DNA of 64,000 nucleotides from Opisthorchis felineus (GCA_004794785.1 SJOL01009709.1:217177-281176), one strand, 5' to 3'. Counted from the first letter of the stretch, positions 14,025 to 26,885 are shown. The notes: generated by a model not told the origin, from the letters alone. Program-made: numbers and translations.

Positions 14025-14330
14025 CTATTTGAACGCCGGGGTTATGAAGACCTTCCAGCGTCCGTCTCTTTGATTTCTCGTGATGAAGTTGTACAAGAAT
14101 AAAGAGAGAGAGGGGACATCATTGCTGTACAACACTTTTTGTAAGGAAGCTTGTATAGGAAGGATATTGCATATTCTCACAGGCATAAAATTGTGTAAAT
14201 ATGAGGACAGAATTATACGCTCAATCCCGTGGGGTATCCCCTGATGAGCAAGTTTACCTAAGAGCATGATCGATCGAAAGAATCGAACGCACCATTGAAG
14301 TCAAGGAACACCAACATTGTAGGTCATCTG
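14025..14330 (-). pseudogene. RT palm remnant (blocks A-B) of LINE copy D
   Basis: Near 14.31 kb the - strand reads LVFLDFNGAFDSFDR, matching VVFLDLKAAFDSVDR of copy A with both block A Asp residues kept. After a frame change, 14267-14025 reads LAHQGIPHGIERIILSSYLH then SLSLFLYNFIT, matching the KGVPHKFLTLLKALY and PLSPFLFNFVI segments. The YADD box was not found downstream, so the copy is broken before or within block C. Confidence 0.75.
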
Positions 14331-14555
14331 TACATATGGCGCTGCTCTAACACTGACGGAGTGTGAAAACGTGGCCGACACAGCCTGTAACTGCCCGAAA
14401 TCTCCCTTGGTGCTCACAGGTCAAGGTTTCGTGTGCCGCCGTAAGACGAGGGGAATCGCTGATGAAAGGAGCCTTGATAACTTGGGAGTCAAACTGGCAC
14501 ATCTGTGGTTACTACGAGTATCTTTGTTGAAGATGGGCACTGTTGCCGACACAAC

Positions 14556-14747
14556 TCAGTTGTTTTGGAAGGTCGGTATCTCCCAAATGGAGGCAGATAG
14601 GTTAGAGAGGTATTGGTTAATCAACTTGCCACCTTCCTTGAACACAGCAGGTGGGAAGTCGTCGGAACCAGAAGCAGGATGACGCTTGAGTAGGAAACAC
14701 ATTTTGACACCTTCAGGGCTTAATAGGGTCCGATATTCAGAGTCCAA
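14556..14747 (-). pseudogene. RT block 0 remnant of LINE copy D
   Basis: The open piece contains LLKRHPASGSDDFPPAVFKE, which lines up with the LKREKAPGPDGLYPALFKE stretch of copy A, then INQYLSNLSASIWE against LVAHLTKLIGAIWS. The key Pro-Gly-Pro-Asp signature has changed to SGSDD. Confident as RT-derived and clearly non-functional. Confidence 0.75.
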
Positions 14748-15200
14748 GTTCCTCTTAAAGCTTGGGTGTCCAAAGCGGAATTAACAGATGGCTAACTGTT
14801 TTGTTGTTCGAAGTATTGTGCCAATGGACCAAGTTCCTCCTTTCCCTGTTACTAAAAGGCCATTTCACACTGCTAGTGGTAACCGATGTCAAAGAAGCCC
14901 ACGTGGATTCGGTGGTGGTTTTTTCTTTAGGCGTCATGTAAACAGAATTTTTCAGTTATTCCAGAAATTGGTACCACAAAGGACTAGTCTGTGATTGCAC
15001 ACAATTGCAACAGGCTCTCCCAGTTGTCCGTGAGTCTCGTGTCCAATCCAAAACGACCACTCTGTTGCGCGTCAACAACCCTAAACCTCCATATATGGGA
15101 TTTCATGTCACCAGCAAGTAACAATGCCTGGGCCTTCAGTCTGTTGTAAGATAACATTTAGACCGCCATAAAAATTCTGTTTGGCAAAGTCAAATCCACA

Positions 15201-15452
15201 TTACGTTATGGCTTCAGCAAACCTTGCCAAACGAACCGTGCAGAGGCGACTGCCAACCGCTATCCAGTCTAATAGAGACTCTTTCGCTTGATGGCTGAAC
15301 ACAACACCCACCTCGGCATATCCAGCTACAGCGGCCTCCGCGTTATCCGAGGCGCGCAACCGTAAGCGGGGGGAGATTGAGGGGGGCTGCCAGTCCATCA
15401 TAATTATTTGTCCTGAATTCTTATTTTTGAAAGTCAGCGTACACCAATGCAA
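15201..15452 (-). pseudogene. Endonuclease-domain remnant of LINE copy D
   Basis: This 83-codon open piece aligns with residues about 197-238 of the copy A endonuclease protein: LRASDNAEAAVAGYAEVGVV here against [20 protein letters not shown] in copy A, then LLDWIAVGSRLCTVRLAR against [18 protein letters not shown]. The catalytic Glu and the DMN/SDH motifs are not in this open piece; similarity further along lies in other frames after stops. Non-functional fragment. Confidence 0.8.
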
Positions 15453-15560
15453 AAGGAATCTAGCGTATGAGCGAGAGCCACTTATTGTTCTGTTGCTTCA
15501 GTGTGTGATGATCATGGCAAATAAGTAAGCTGGATTTCGGGGTTTGAGAACTAAGTTCGA

Positions 15561-18186
15561 GTTAATTGGGGTTGCTTGTCGATCCGGAAGCACAGAACCA
15601 GCGGACGGGTTTGACGCATTGGTAACTGGGCGGTGAGTCCTAGTACTGAGACCTGGAGAGATTATTCACATTGGGGTGGTGTATTGTAGAAAGTGGGAGT
15701 CGTGAAATCGTAATCGTCTGTGACAGCGTGTTATCGGTTTTTCATCCCGCTGTATGCAGCAAGGTGGGTGACCCTGCAGATGAAAACACACAATGGCCGA
15801 TGTGGCATGATATTATTGTGAGTTGTAGGAACCGGGGTTTTACATTCACTGGGATACTTCCAGGCCTCCTTTAGCTAGACAGTAGGACAACTATGATCCT
15901 CAATTAAGGACGTTGGCCCAAAAGTTTGACTGACAAGCAGCGGGCGGGTGCCGGCATGCTACTGCAGTGTTACGGGTATTTTAGGGAAGAAGTGACGTTG
16001 TCTCTTCCAACCCTCCAACTTGCAGTCCAGGGGACTGTGTTCGTCAGACGTCTATCTACTGACCAACCTGGTATGTGAAACTCCGCAGGTGTTAACCTGA
16101 ATCTCCCATTATAGAACGGTGGCTCTTAGGGGTAGACAAATCGCCATACCACGATAAGTCCCAGCCCCTCTGCAGAGGCAGAAGCGAAAATACCGTTAAA
16201 CGAAGTGAGATATCTAGGGCAAACCGTAGAGGTAAACGTGTACAGTGCTTGTTTATTGTCAGTTCAATTCTCAAAGAAACAGACTGCAGCTGTGATGCAG
16301 CTTTGGTGAACTGGCGTAAACTTCTTACGTGGATTTTGTTTGAACATATATAGCAACCGAAGCTTCTAAGGAAACCAAGACAGTGACAAAAAGTGGTCTG
16401 AACTCCTAATCTAGCACTGAGTAACTGAACAATTCACCGTCCGCCTTGTCAGCCTAACGGTTAAAATGCAATTACAGAGATTATAGCATCATTCTATTTT
16501 TCCACTTTGTGTTGACTACCGCCTGGATCGACAATTTCCCACGTGAAATTTCTATTGTTATTGGAATGTTGCCTATTCTCAGGATACCTTACAAGGCGTA
16601 TGTTCAATCAGTCTCGGAAATCAGCGATAGAGAGGCCGGTCCTGTCTAGACCAAGTGATGTGAACTGACTGATAGAAAAAAAGTAGCGTTAAGGGCAGAT
16701 TAATTCCACAGCTGATAAGCCAGTCTGACCGAATGTCATAATGTTAATCTAACAGACGGAAAGTTGCGGGTTCGAATCTGTCGAAGAATACATGAGTTGT
16801 ATACTGTTTCCAAATTCCCCTTTTTCTTACGCCTCCTGAAAAATGACTTTCCGGTGCTTTAGAACAGACTGATGTTCCTAACAGTATGGAGTCCTTATTG
16901 TTTCATCACTTCCTCACTTCCAGCAAAATAACGCTCTGCCAAAATCCATTACTGACCAATATTTTGGTCCGCGCAAGGGCAGACAGTTAATTCAAACAGT
17001 TGCTTAGGACGTCGAATGATGTTTGCAGTTGGGACTTGACGGCTGATTTCGACAAAAATGACACATCACAAATTTATCAAAACTTCGACTCCACATTCTG
17101 TGACAAATAAATTTTTACGCTTACAGCAATCCACCGGCGTGGACAACTCATAGACAAAGTGACAGATTTTAACGGTCAGCTCAAACGAGGCTAGTTGGCG
17201 CGTTCCCAAACTGTATAGTCGGCGCCAGTTGGTAGTATAACTGACAAGGTATCCTGATATGATTACTGTTTTCCACTTCCGTTCAAAGGTTCCTGTCCGT
17301 CTAGGCCGATAAATCACTGAGGCAAAATGTGACTCATACTTCGTCCGAAAACAAATTCCGGAGATGCGGTTGGGAAACTAATGTAAACTTTATGCTGCAA
17401 TTAAGGCTTGAAACGAATCTAAATCCAGTTGTCTCAGAGCAAAAAGGACATCACACTAGCCTTTACTTCAGGGTATTCCTTTCACTTTCTTATGAGCGTT
17501 GTCAATATAATCTGTAGACAAAATCTGACGCATCTTGGATATGTACTGACGGTAACAAAGTTTTAGATACCACCAGGAAAAGCCTTCATGTTGCTGAGAA
17601 ATCGGAAGTAAGCGCGGGGAAATGAGATCTTCATAAAACCTCTTGAGGTCGGTGTCTCATGAAATTCACTTCTGAAATACATCTTCTTGTTCACATATAT
17701 GTACGTACGTGACTTACTGATGGTGGAATCATCGGAGTTGTCGGTAAAGGGAACATGCCAGGTTTCCTTCACTTTATGCATACGTACGAGATGTAAACTT
17801 TGCGATAGTTTTCGACAAGGAGCTGGTGTTTGCATGCATGGTATGGAATATTAGTGGGCTGCATTTTTCCTCCGTGGTTTCCAGTTTCAGTTCGTTTTGC
17901 GAATTAACTAAGTTGTTAATTCACTAAGTAACCAGTGTATCTTGCAATCGGTTAAGTTTTCTCAAATGGGTGGTAGTGAAACCGCTTTATATGCTACATA
18001 AATTGCACACAATTCTATTATCAATACTGCCGTTGAATTGATTTAGATAAACGTGAAGAGTGTCTGCAGTGTCAACCCACAGGCATTTTCCAAAGCCCGT
18101 GTGTTCACAGTACTTCTAAAATATGCTGCTGAGAGAAGTCTACCGCGATTAGCATCTCTTTGGAACGTAAACACTTGTGTGTTAAA
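15561..18186. other. No recognisable gene; contains one tRNA-like head
   Basis: Bases 15.56-16.1 kb are G-rich on the + strand and could be the eroded 5' part of LINE copy D, but I could not align them with the 5' end of copy A. A tRNA-like head with a good B box lies at 16.72-16.79 kb. The short symmetric run GTACGTAC near 17.70 kb is the only other structure noted. Confidence 0.4.
16716..16790 (+). repeat. tRNA-like SINE head (degenerate)
   Basis: A near-consensus Pol III B box, GGGTTCGAATC, lies at 16768-16778. The preceding bases resemble an anticodon arm (TCTAACAGACGGAAAGTTGC) and align with the head at 63.22-63.26 kb (- strand), which shares the TGTT, CGGA, GT and GGTTCGAA landmarks in the same spacing. 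The T-stem does not pair, so this is not a working tRNA gene. Downstream, ATACA and TGTAT flank TGAGT, where stem I of the ribozyme repeat would lie, but no CTGANGA core follows. Confidence 0.5.
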
Positions 18187-18530
18187 GCATCATCATCATT
18201 CCCAGGTCTAAAAACCACGAATACGTTGTGCAATACTGATACCTGTCAATATCTCCGACCATTGACGTTTCCCGTCCCGGGGTCCCCATCCAGGGAGACG
18301 GCAATGACCAGCGTTGAGTTTTCTGGTAATGGCCTTCATACTTCGCCACCAAGTCATTGTTTAAACCCCCTGTCTCGTTTACACCCTTCGCGTAGTTGTG
18401 TGAAAAGTGCACGTCGAGGAAGTCAGTCAGCTGCCGTATGGACCACGTGAATAGGCCAGCGGAACCGACGGAGTGTGATCAGTTCATCCGTCGTGGGTGA
18501 GTCATCTCATTCTCCACACTATATACGTAG
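18187..18530 (-). mobile_element. Short 3' fragment of an RTE-type LINE (copy C)
   Basis: The reverse complement aligns with copies A and B from the NNSPS/LITLHRLR coding region to the 3' end. It reads DELITLRRFRWPIHVVHTAAD, then a CKRDRG-like stretch and a 3' tail in GAT repeats. Unlike A and B it retains TGG (Trp) at the position of their second TAG, and it retains the roughly 150-bp segment that copy A lacks. It has its own stops and is more diverged, so it is an older, 5'-truncated insertion. Confidence 0.8.
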
Positions 18531-21317
18531 AAAATGACCCAATGCAATATGAGCAGATTCAATGAACCGTGAGTGATGTTCGACATAATTTTTAGCCAGT
18601 CTGATACTTACCCGACATGACTTCAAATTAACTTCATTTCTTCACTGAGATATGCGGGGTCAGTATGGTACAGCTCCTCACTGGCATCTTTTTGTTTACT
18701 TGGATTCAAAATATATCTTAAAAATGGCTGGTTCTTTTCGTGGGTTACACAAATTTTAGGAAGCCCCTATCCTACTGAGAGACAGACACTATCTATCCCC
18801 ACCCCAGAAGGGTGATGCTTGTCAGCTGTCACGTTCTAACTACGTATGTTACCGGTGACAAGGCGGACCTGTTTGACTGCATGTATACAATACATCCGTG
18901 TCCTTGCACACGTGTTTTCTAAGTCACTTTGAACTTACAGTAATTTATATTAACGACTCTAAGTCCCAGAAAAAAAGCAGAAGTACAAGAGGATTTCGAG
19001 CAATTTCACGTTTTTCGTAAAATCTCAGCGACTATGAGTCCTACAACGAATCAATAATTAGGATTCTTAAAAGACCATTGGGAAAACATCGTTACACAAT
19101 TATAAACTGTAACACAAACCCTCAGTAATAATTCAGCGTACAAAATCTTAATTAAGAACTTCTGTAAAACAAAGCACCAGGATTCGGCTCTTGGAACTCC
19201 CAGAATTGTCTGCAGGCGTCAGAGTTTTTGGTCACTTGGTTCAAAATAAGATAGCTATTTAAGCCACTAGCGTTACTCAAAACACCACAGCATAAATGAT
19301 CGTGATCTTGCTCTGATTTTTCGTGGGAATTATCAACATCCAGAATTTTGCATGCAGACCGTTACGCCTTAAATATTCTAGAAAATGAGTCAGTTGACAG
19401 GCATAAACCCACTACTAGCACTCAAAACAGGCAGAAAGGATCACATGCGAAAATGTTCGGAACTGTGTACTACCTCCGATTTAGGATCTAGAGCTGGACG
19501 GAATAAGAATCATTTAGGCCACTGATCATGATCGTATTTAGCAACAAACTGCCTCCCACTGAAAATATAACCGGACGTTGTTCTCCCCAACGACATATTC
19601 AGCACCTGACTGCGGTCAGAACGTCATCGTTCAGGCCTGCACAAATTTTCCTCACTGCACAGCATCAAGCAGGCACCGAATGCAACCAAACGAAAGGCAA
19701 GGTAGGAAAAATTATGTATTGCGCTGTTGTGTGACCATATGCAATACTACAGGACAATGAAACGTTTCCGATGAAATCAAAACCATATCGTTATACTGAA
19801 CACCAAAACAGTAAAGGCAAACATCTCGACAGCATGCAGTTCCATCATGATGTGAAATGCTATGCTGCTATGTATACCATAAGCTGTAATTTTTAACTCC
19901 GTCCCGCACCTTTGGTGCATCTGCTGGGCACACAAGTGTACCTGTGTCTGTAATCGTACGAAAGGCCAAAGAAGTACTTTTTATCTTCCACAGGATGTAA
20001 ATACTCCACAGTGTGAGAACAGGAAGTTAAAGCACCCTTAAAACAAACTAAATATTGTCTGTTTTAATCTAACAGCAGTCCTTGAAGTTCCACTTCAACC
20101 AAGCCTTCAGGAACCAAAGAGACCACACTCTTCGCAAAAGTAGTATGTGGTGAGAGGAAGTGGAAGTATACGGGAAGAGGTGTGAACAAATTTAAACTCA
20201 GATTTCCTTGAAGCCTTCCAGACTACAAAACCTGCCAAGGCTCTATTCTCTGTCGGCCGACTTATCTCCTACTTTGCGCTATGCGTTCATCCTGGTCTTT
20301 CTAGTGTTGACATTTGCCAGCAGTTTAAGTGTTACATCCAGTTCAACTTCTCTATGACTCCTATACTTCGTGTAGTCTGAACTGTGAAGTCTCGAGTAAC
20401 AGGAAGTGGACATGCATGGAAACTCCCTTCCCGGCAGCAGGTTGTTACCGAGTAGACTGATTAAATTTTCCAAGTCATTTTTTTCCGCGTGGGTGTAATT
20501 TGGTCAACTTTAGGCAAGCTGAAACTACCAGCGTTCAGGGAAGCTTGTAATCTGCCGTTATGAGCGTATCATATCAGGTTTTAACCCGTCAAACCACCAA
20601 CAGGATTTGACATTTGCAATGAAGTGTGCTTGGGATTGAACTCCAACAAGATCACATTTACTTCCCAATTTTAAAGGCATTTTTGGAGGGCTTCCGTCAT
20701 GTGATTCGCACAAGGATCGTTGATCACTGACTACTCTCGTCAAATATTTTCTGGCAAACAACCGGGAATTGTCGGGAATCCTCTGGGGCGCTAAGATACA
20801 CATTCCAATGAACAGTGAGCAAGAAGATACTGGCAGGGTTTCGACAAACTATCTGCTCAACTAGGTTGATAAAATGGCATTTAATGGTCATGTCACACGG
20901 CCAAGTTGGAGGTCCAAACGGCAACAACGGTGAGAGGCATGAATATGTTGGGTAATCTCTCCCAACCTATTATGGCTGAGCAAGAATACCGCCTTGTGGA
21001 CCTAATTTGCACCAGGGTCATTTTGATGCAGTCATCCCTAAAGTATTCCATCCTGTGCGAGACAATCAGCCGCCTTCGTAGTGACGTAGCTGTTATTTAT
21101 CTTGACAATGCAGTACTGTGGGCTTCACTATTCCATGTACCAATCACACAGCACAGACGGCGTGCGCGGTTTCCTGCACGAAATCCAACCTAGTTTTAAA
21201 ATCTCGGATTTGAACTGGCCCTCACTATCTACGCTCTCCAAACAAACCGTCAAATCGAATTTGAGCGCACATGTAAATAACAGTATTTGTCAAAACTTGT
21301 CCACTTTTTGTTCAAGT
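18531..21317. other. No recognisable gene or repeat
   Basis: Only short open frames, none with recognisable domains. I saw no convincing structure here. Confidence 0.4.
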
Positions 21318-21400
21318 GGAACATAAAGTTGAAGGAAACCTGGGAACTGCGCCTATCTGATGAGCCCCAAGAGGGATGAAATTGATAGTCCGCTCTTGAA
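21318..21400 (+). repeat. Degenerate hammerhead-SINE copy
   Basis: The stretch shows GTTGAAGG (B-box position), then CTGCGCCTAT, CTGATGA at 21357-21363, a 14-base stem II with three G-C pairs around AAGA (21364-21377), and GAAA at 21378-21381. The order matches the 34.8 and 40.0 kb copies, but the span between B box and CTGATGA is shorter, the AUC triplet is lost and stem I does not pair. After GAAA, AGTCC is in the expected place for the tail. The core motifs are intact; overall fold is doubtful. Confidence 0.4.
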
Positions 21401-22139
21401 TAGTCTTCAGCAAACTTACTAGTAGAGTATTACGTATAGACAACTTTGTACTTGACTGCATTCAAGCTTTTGCAAGCGTTTTTTTGAAAACAGCTGTTCA
21501 CGTTGGTTTATATAGTCTTATTATACTACGTTGCCCTTACCTTCAAATCTTCGATATCATTTGTGCGGCTATGTCTACAACAACAAGCCTAAAACGAAGT
21601 CGATGGCCGAAAGGGGTTTGAAGGTATATCTGGTCAGTCCACCGATCAGTCCATCTTTTCCGATCAAATGACTAACCCCATTCAGGGCAACTGTTATAAT
21701 GCATCGCTTCTCAGTGATCTAGCATCTCATTTATAATTCAGATCGTTATTTAAACTGCCCAGTCACAAACAAGCACATACAGCATAAAAAGTAGACTTCT
21801 AAGCATTTGATAGCACTACGAGAAGCTGAAACATAGGGACCGAATTTCTGGTTTATTGCTGGCTCAAAATAAAAAGGACGGTGTTGACAGTGCTTTGCGT
21901 ACGCCGTGATATTCTGGGAAAGTAAGAAGAATGACGGATTAATGTGGCAGGACATAAAACTAGTAGTTGCTCTTCATTATGCCGAAAGCTACGGTTTCGG
22001 ATTTAAGAGCTAAGAAATGACAGGTCAAGAAAACAGCCGGGATATCATAATATGGCTTTCCTACTACCTGTTTGACTATTTCCTTGTTAAAAATACTGGC
22101 GTGTTCGACGCAAAATCTGGCTGAGGTTTTCTAGCTGTT

Positions 22140-22218
22140 GACAGGACAAAGATTACTGACCTCAAATCAATTGCCAAGCTCGGCGAACAGATCAACAGCC
22201 ACCTGATCAATTACCAAT
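22140..22218 (+). repeat. Dispersed repeat L2, copy 2
   Basis: Bases 22171-22218 match 2284-2331 in the same orientation at about 77% by eye. The flanks also align (GACAAA upstream, AAATTTA downstream). The family is not recognised and there is no open frame. Confidence 0.55.
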
Positions 22219-23308
22219 TACTGACCTCCAGATGAAAGGAAAATTTATGAATAATGAAGTTACAAAACAACTTGAATAACGTCCACAAAGGACCAGCAAT
22301 ACATAATCGCAATGAACGGCTACAGTACTGATGAAGCATCCTTTTAAGTGTTTGTGTAAATTGGCGTTGCGCTGAGAAGCCGAATCCAAAACACTAGAAT
22401 ACCGTGTACCTGAAAGTCTTACAAGCTATTTTTTGAAGTACGCAATACCACCGTCTTCTCAGTAATGTAAACCGGCTTCCTTTCGGTAACTGGCTTCAGC
22501 CTAACCACAACAAAGAATCAAGTTACACATATCAGTTTTTATCAGAAAAACTGGACATTAGAATACGCACTTACTGGTTCATCCGTATGTCAAGTTAACC
22601 AGCAAAATAATGCAGATAAACCTTGCTATGCGCAGCATTAGGGCAGATGAAACCTCAATGCAAATTTTAGCTTGCTTGCTGAGGTTTGTTGGTCCCAGCT
22701 TTCGAGGATTCCTTTTGCTCACTCTGTCCTGCACTGATTTGATATACCCCAAATGCTCTTTGAAGAACATAATACATACAAGCACATATTAACTGATCTT
22801 GTTTAACATATCCTTGAACTTCCTAACCTTTTGCGTTAACAATAAACCAGGAAGCCATGGAAGCCCCGGAATATAGCTTACTTATGTTGTACGCTACGTG
22901 TATATGAAAAATGCGCATTTACAGGTAAAGCTAGCGCCTGCCTTGACACGAATGGCCCAAGTCCATTGCAATTTAAATAAAAAGAGCAATGTAGTGTGCC
23001 TGCCTGAGATTAAAAAAAATTAATACTACTCAGGTACTTATTCATGCTTTCCGCTCTGCGAGGACAGCGGGGTGAACTGAATAACGAACTTTGTTTGACC
23101 TTTAAAACATCGTTGCACAACACCGCTGCAACACCTGTTCAAAGATTGTTATGGCTGGTGTTCCAGAATTACGAAAAAATATGTTCGTCTCCGTCAGTTT
23201 TATCAGATACATCGAAACCCTTCTCAGTATGCCACAACTCGTCTTGGCCTTACTCTCAGTGGTCCAGTGTCGCGTTATTCCATTTCCCGAACGTAAATAT
23301 GGCAGTGA

Positions 23309-23349
23309 TATATGGACGTCGTCATATGGACCGTCGTCATATATGGACA
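23309..23349 (+). repeat. Short tandem repeat, 14-15 bp unit, about 2.7 copies
   Basis: The unit TATGGACGTCGTCA is followed by TATGGACCGTCGTCA and a partial TATATGGACA. It lies inside overlapping open frames on both strands. Too short to assign to a satellite family. Confidence 0.65.
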
Positions 23350-25025
23350 TTTCACCATCTGCAATCGCACGATGACGGTGCACGCTTATGACCTGCACAA
23401 TATCAAAAATAAGGTTCCCCATGACGCAGAGAATATATAGAAGCTAACGCATTTTAGATCTACAAGCATGCGTGTCTATCTAAGCCGCAGAAATGAACGT
23501 CAAGTTATACCCTAAAGTAGCCTTAATGAGTGAAGTTGAAGAATGGTAAGAAAGCCTGAAGAGACCGTGGTACGGTGACCACCTTCAGGTGAGTTTGCAA
23601 GAAAAACATAGTTTCGATTTTGGGTCAGGTGAAAATTCAACGCTTTATAAAGGCTCAAAGGTAAAGTCTTTACTTGTTGGTGTGATTCACTTTTAGGCTG
23701 TGTACTCCAAATTTGTAAATAAACATTAGCACACAGTTCGTCAAACGTGTACCAAGAGTAGCACCAACAAACCTGCGGAGCAGACCATCCTGTGAAGTAT
23801 ACCAACGTTCTCACGCTGCATCCGTAGCAGTGTTGACCAGTAATCTGATGTAAGTTTGTCTTATTTTTCAGTGGTAAATTTATGTTGCTATTTCACGCAT
23901 ACTATCTGCTAACGCAATGAAAACGCAATGACTCGTTTTTGGCAGCCCCACCTGGGCATAACTGTTTGACACTGTGCGAGGAATGAGATCATTGATGTAA
24001 CCTACATAAAAACCGGTGAAATCAAAACACCATCCATTATTTTGGTCTTAGGCTTTCTCCCCAGCCTTAATATTTGGGCTAGATGTTGGCTATACACAGC
24101 CCTCTAAACTTTGGAATGCTGGATTTGAAATTTCTTGCACTCGATAGTCCTCAAAACACAGGACGCCCGCCCATTGCTGGTAAGCCAGAGGCATAGCCGG
24201 AATCGGAGTCACGTGTAATTTGTTGATGCTCATACAAAACAAGTCAAGAAATCGGTGGTAATTTGTACAGAGAGCCTCTGAGGGCCACCAACCGGGGTAA
24301 CAGTGATGGCATAAAAATTAGCACCAAAAGGGCACCAGTACCCTTCATCTAATCCTTGAAGATACAAAAAATACCGTATATGCAAGTAGTGAATTATCGT
24401 AAAAATGTTTTGCGGATGAAATATTTTATCCCAGACCGGTTTGATCCTTTTTAATAATGCCGCTTAATGTATTTTACGATACGGCAGTGAACGAATAAGG
24501 TGGTAATAAAAACGGGTCAATAATTACTTCCAGAGCTACAAGACCAATCAACGGACTTCGGATACGTGGGAACCCTGGCCAGTTCCGTAATCAACGGTCT
24601 AACTAAACATTTGGTCACAATGCGTATTCATTTTCCTATATATTCATTCACTCAGATATTTATTCATCGATTTTTCCACAACCCTATAACAAGTGTTTCA
24701 TCGCCAGTCCTGATATTCTAAATTGAGCAGAATTTTTACAACTCCATTCGTCTAAATCGCACACACGGGTTAAGTTTATGATGTTCTCCTGGTACTCCAT
24801 GAAATGTCACAAATTGATTAGACCAATTAAAACCGTGGGCGTAAAACTGCTTAGACAGTTTCCAGACCACCAGCGGTTCCAGTCGGAGCTCTTGGGACAA
24901 AATGTGTGCTTCTTCGGAGGACCAATACGTTTTACTGTCACGCTTAATGACTTCGGTGGCTCGGTCGGCTTCATAAAGTATTGATTTTTATTCTTACAGC
25001 GATATGGTCTTTATTAGTATGCTTA

Positions 25026-25044
25026 GCCAGCGCGTTACGCTGGC
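25026..25044. repeat. Perfect 7-bp inverted repeat
   Basis: GCCAGCG and CGCTGGC flank the loop CGTTA. It is G+C-rich against an A+T-rich background, which makes it stand out. No larger element around it was recognised. Confidence 0.6.
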
Positions 25045-26885
25045 GGCAACAATACATTAGAACAACTGGTTGGGCCGAACAGATATACATTGATATGTGT
25101 CATGTAAGAATTCATCTTGTCGGGCTTGGTAGGATATCATTGGGCCTTCCCGGAACAGTTCATGTTATCTACTTGATTAGACAAGTTCACAATCCTGGGC
25201 ATGAACTATGAACGCCTCTCCACGTACATGCAGCTAATGATGGCCCATGTCTCATGCGTAGCGAAATGTAAAACGCAAGATAATGGTCCCCATCAGTGAG
25301 GAAGTTACCATATGAGTTGTTCAACGATTTCCGTGCTCTTCATAATGATTAAGCAATGATGTGTAAAACGGTATGTGGGATGACTATTTGGTAAGATTGT
25401 CATTTGAGGAATAAATATGTCTACTCCATTGTAAAGCTAAAGTTTCCTTAATTCCACATTTATTTTACTGAATCAAAATTGAATTCCACAAGAACTAGCA
25501 GTATTGCAACGATCCCGGTACTTCTGTTTCGAGAATGTCAGGATGTTGATGAGAGTGCTCAAGTATCTATTACAATGTGTACTCTTTGCAGGGGGTCAAT
25601 ATCTAACTGAACAAGCAAATCACACGAGTGAATTAATCATCCGTTTCTTCAACATAACTGTATATCTGCACAACTAGCTCTTGGCTCTCATTGATATGCT
25701 ACACTATTCAATGAAAATGAAAAATGATTGTCTTCGGTCCTGTTCCGTCCTACTTCCGGTTCACCAAGCAAGCTTATGGACGGATATCTTAAATATAGAC
25801 TTAAATAAACATAACGGCTGCTCTTGCATCGTTTACTCCACTTTACGAACTCAGCTGGCAAGCGAAGTGTCATGACTGCGTTCATCATAGACATCGGAGG
25901 TCATTTCACATTGACCACATACGTGCACACATGCACAAGAATATTGATACAAGCCAAGCCAAACTTTTAAATGCGGACCACTTTATGAAGAATCAATGAA
26001 AAAATGACAAAAGCTATGAAAAAAATAAATTAAAATTTCCGCACTTAATCCTTCACAGAATAGTCTCGTACCCGATGCACTTAACCCTAAAACCGGCGTC
26101 CTGAATGCTGATTAGTTCGACGCACACAGGAAAATTTCAACCAACTGATTTAAACAAGAAAAATTTCTTGTTGCTAGCCGGAAGGTTTTTCAAAATGCCA
26201 ATCAGGTTATAAAAAATAACGAAATTTATACTGTGTTATGTTAAGAGGTTACTAGAGTGTCTCCAGGGCATGCTTCCGCTACACTGTATCAAAAACTGTG
26301 GATATATATGGAAGTGAGCTAATGTAAAACTTACCTGCTTAGAGTCCTGCTAGCAGAAAAGCGCCAACTAAATTGGTGCTCTGAAATTGTGTGAGCACAT
26401 CGAAAAATGAGAAACTGCTCCAACCTGAGAATTGAAGCAACACATATAGATCCTGCTTGAGCCCGCAGGTTTGTTGAACGTGTTAGAAATGGATATCCAC
26501 TGAGGTTTCCTGTGGTGAATAACATGCCGATGTTTTCAACATATTGTGTGGTCCACATGCTGTCTCAGGTTAAAGTTGAAAAGTCACGTGGAAGCAAAAT
26601 AACGCAGTTGCATACCTCAGCAATTGTATTTCAAATTGGCCGGTGTGCAGCATATTATGTAAATGAATATCAATATGTTTTTGCCTTGTATTCCCATTCC
26701 CAGTCATCCCATCAAGAGTAGGAGCTCAGAAGTTAAACTCACCCTCGTAGAGATTTTCTCAGATTCCTGGAACTAGTCATCTCTGATATATCTCAGACAA
26801 CGGGCAATTATTGTAGGTGGGCGCGGATACCGTGCAGTCCTCCAGTACTACTTATATCGGAAACAAATGATTCTTTTTTATTCAG

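Larger units (their letters stand above)
14020..15460 (-). mobile_element. Old, broken RTE-type LINE (copy D), different lineage from copy A
   Basis: Read on the - strand, pieces of endonuclease and reverse transcriptase appear in the correct order. First comes an endonuclease segment near 15.4-15.2 kb (VGVVFSHQAKESLLDW, then SRLCTVRLAR), then a QTEG/LLQLC-like region near 15.15-15.0 kb. RT block 0 lies near 14.70-14.56 kb (FPPAVFKEGGKL), RT block A near 14.31 kb (LVFLDFNGAFDSFDR) and an RT block B equivalent near 14.1 kb (SLFLYNFIT). The parts lie in different frames and carry many stops, and the GQGCPLSP-type core of block B has decayed. Protein similarity to copy A is clear but well below that between copies A and B. 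The 5' limit may extend to about 15.56 kb; the 3' limit is uncertain. Confidence 0.8.

Noticed and set aside
14240..14250. CTGATGAG on the + strand near 14.24 kb
   Set aside because: It lies in the antisense of the copy D RT coding region, with no B box, stem I or properly spaced GAAA.
14371..14682. 103-codon + strand frame
   Set aside because: It is the antisense of the LINE copy D reverse transcriptase.
23044..23422. Overlapping open frames of 115 (+) and 106 (-) codons
   Set aside because: No known motif in either; the overlap and a short tandem repeat inside suggest chance.
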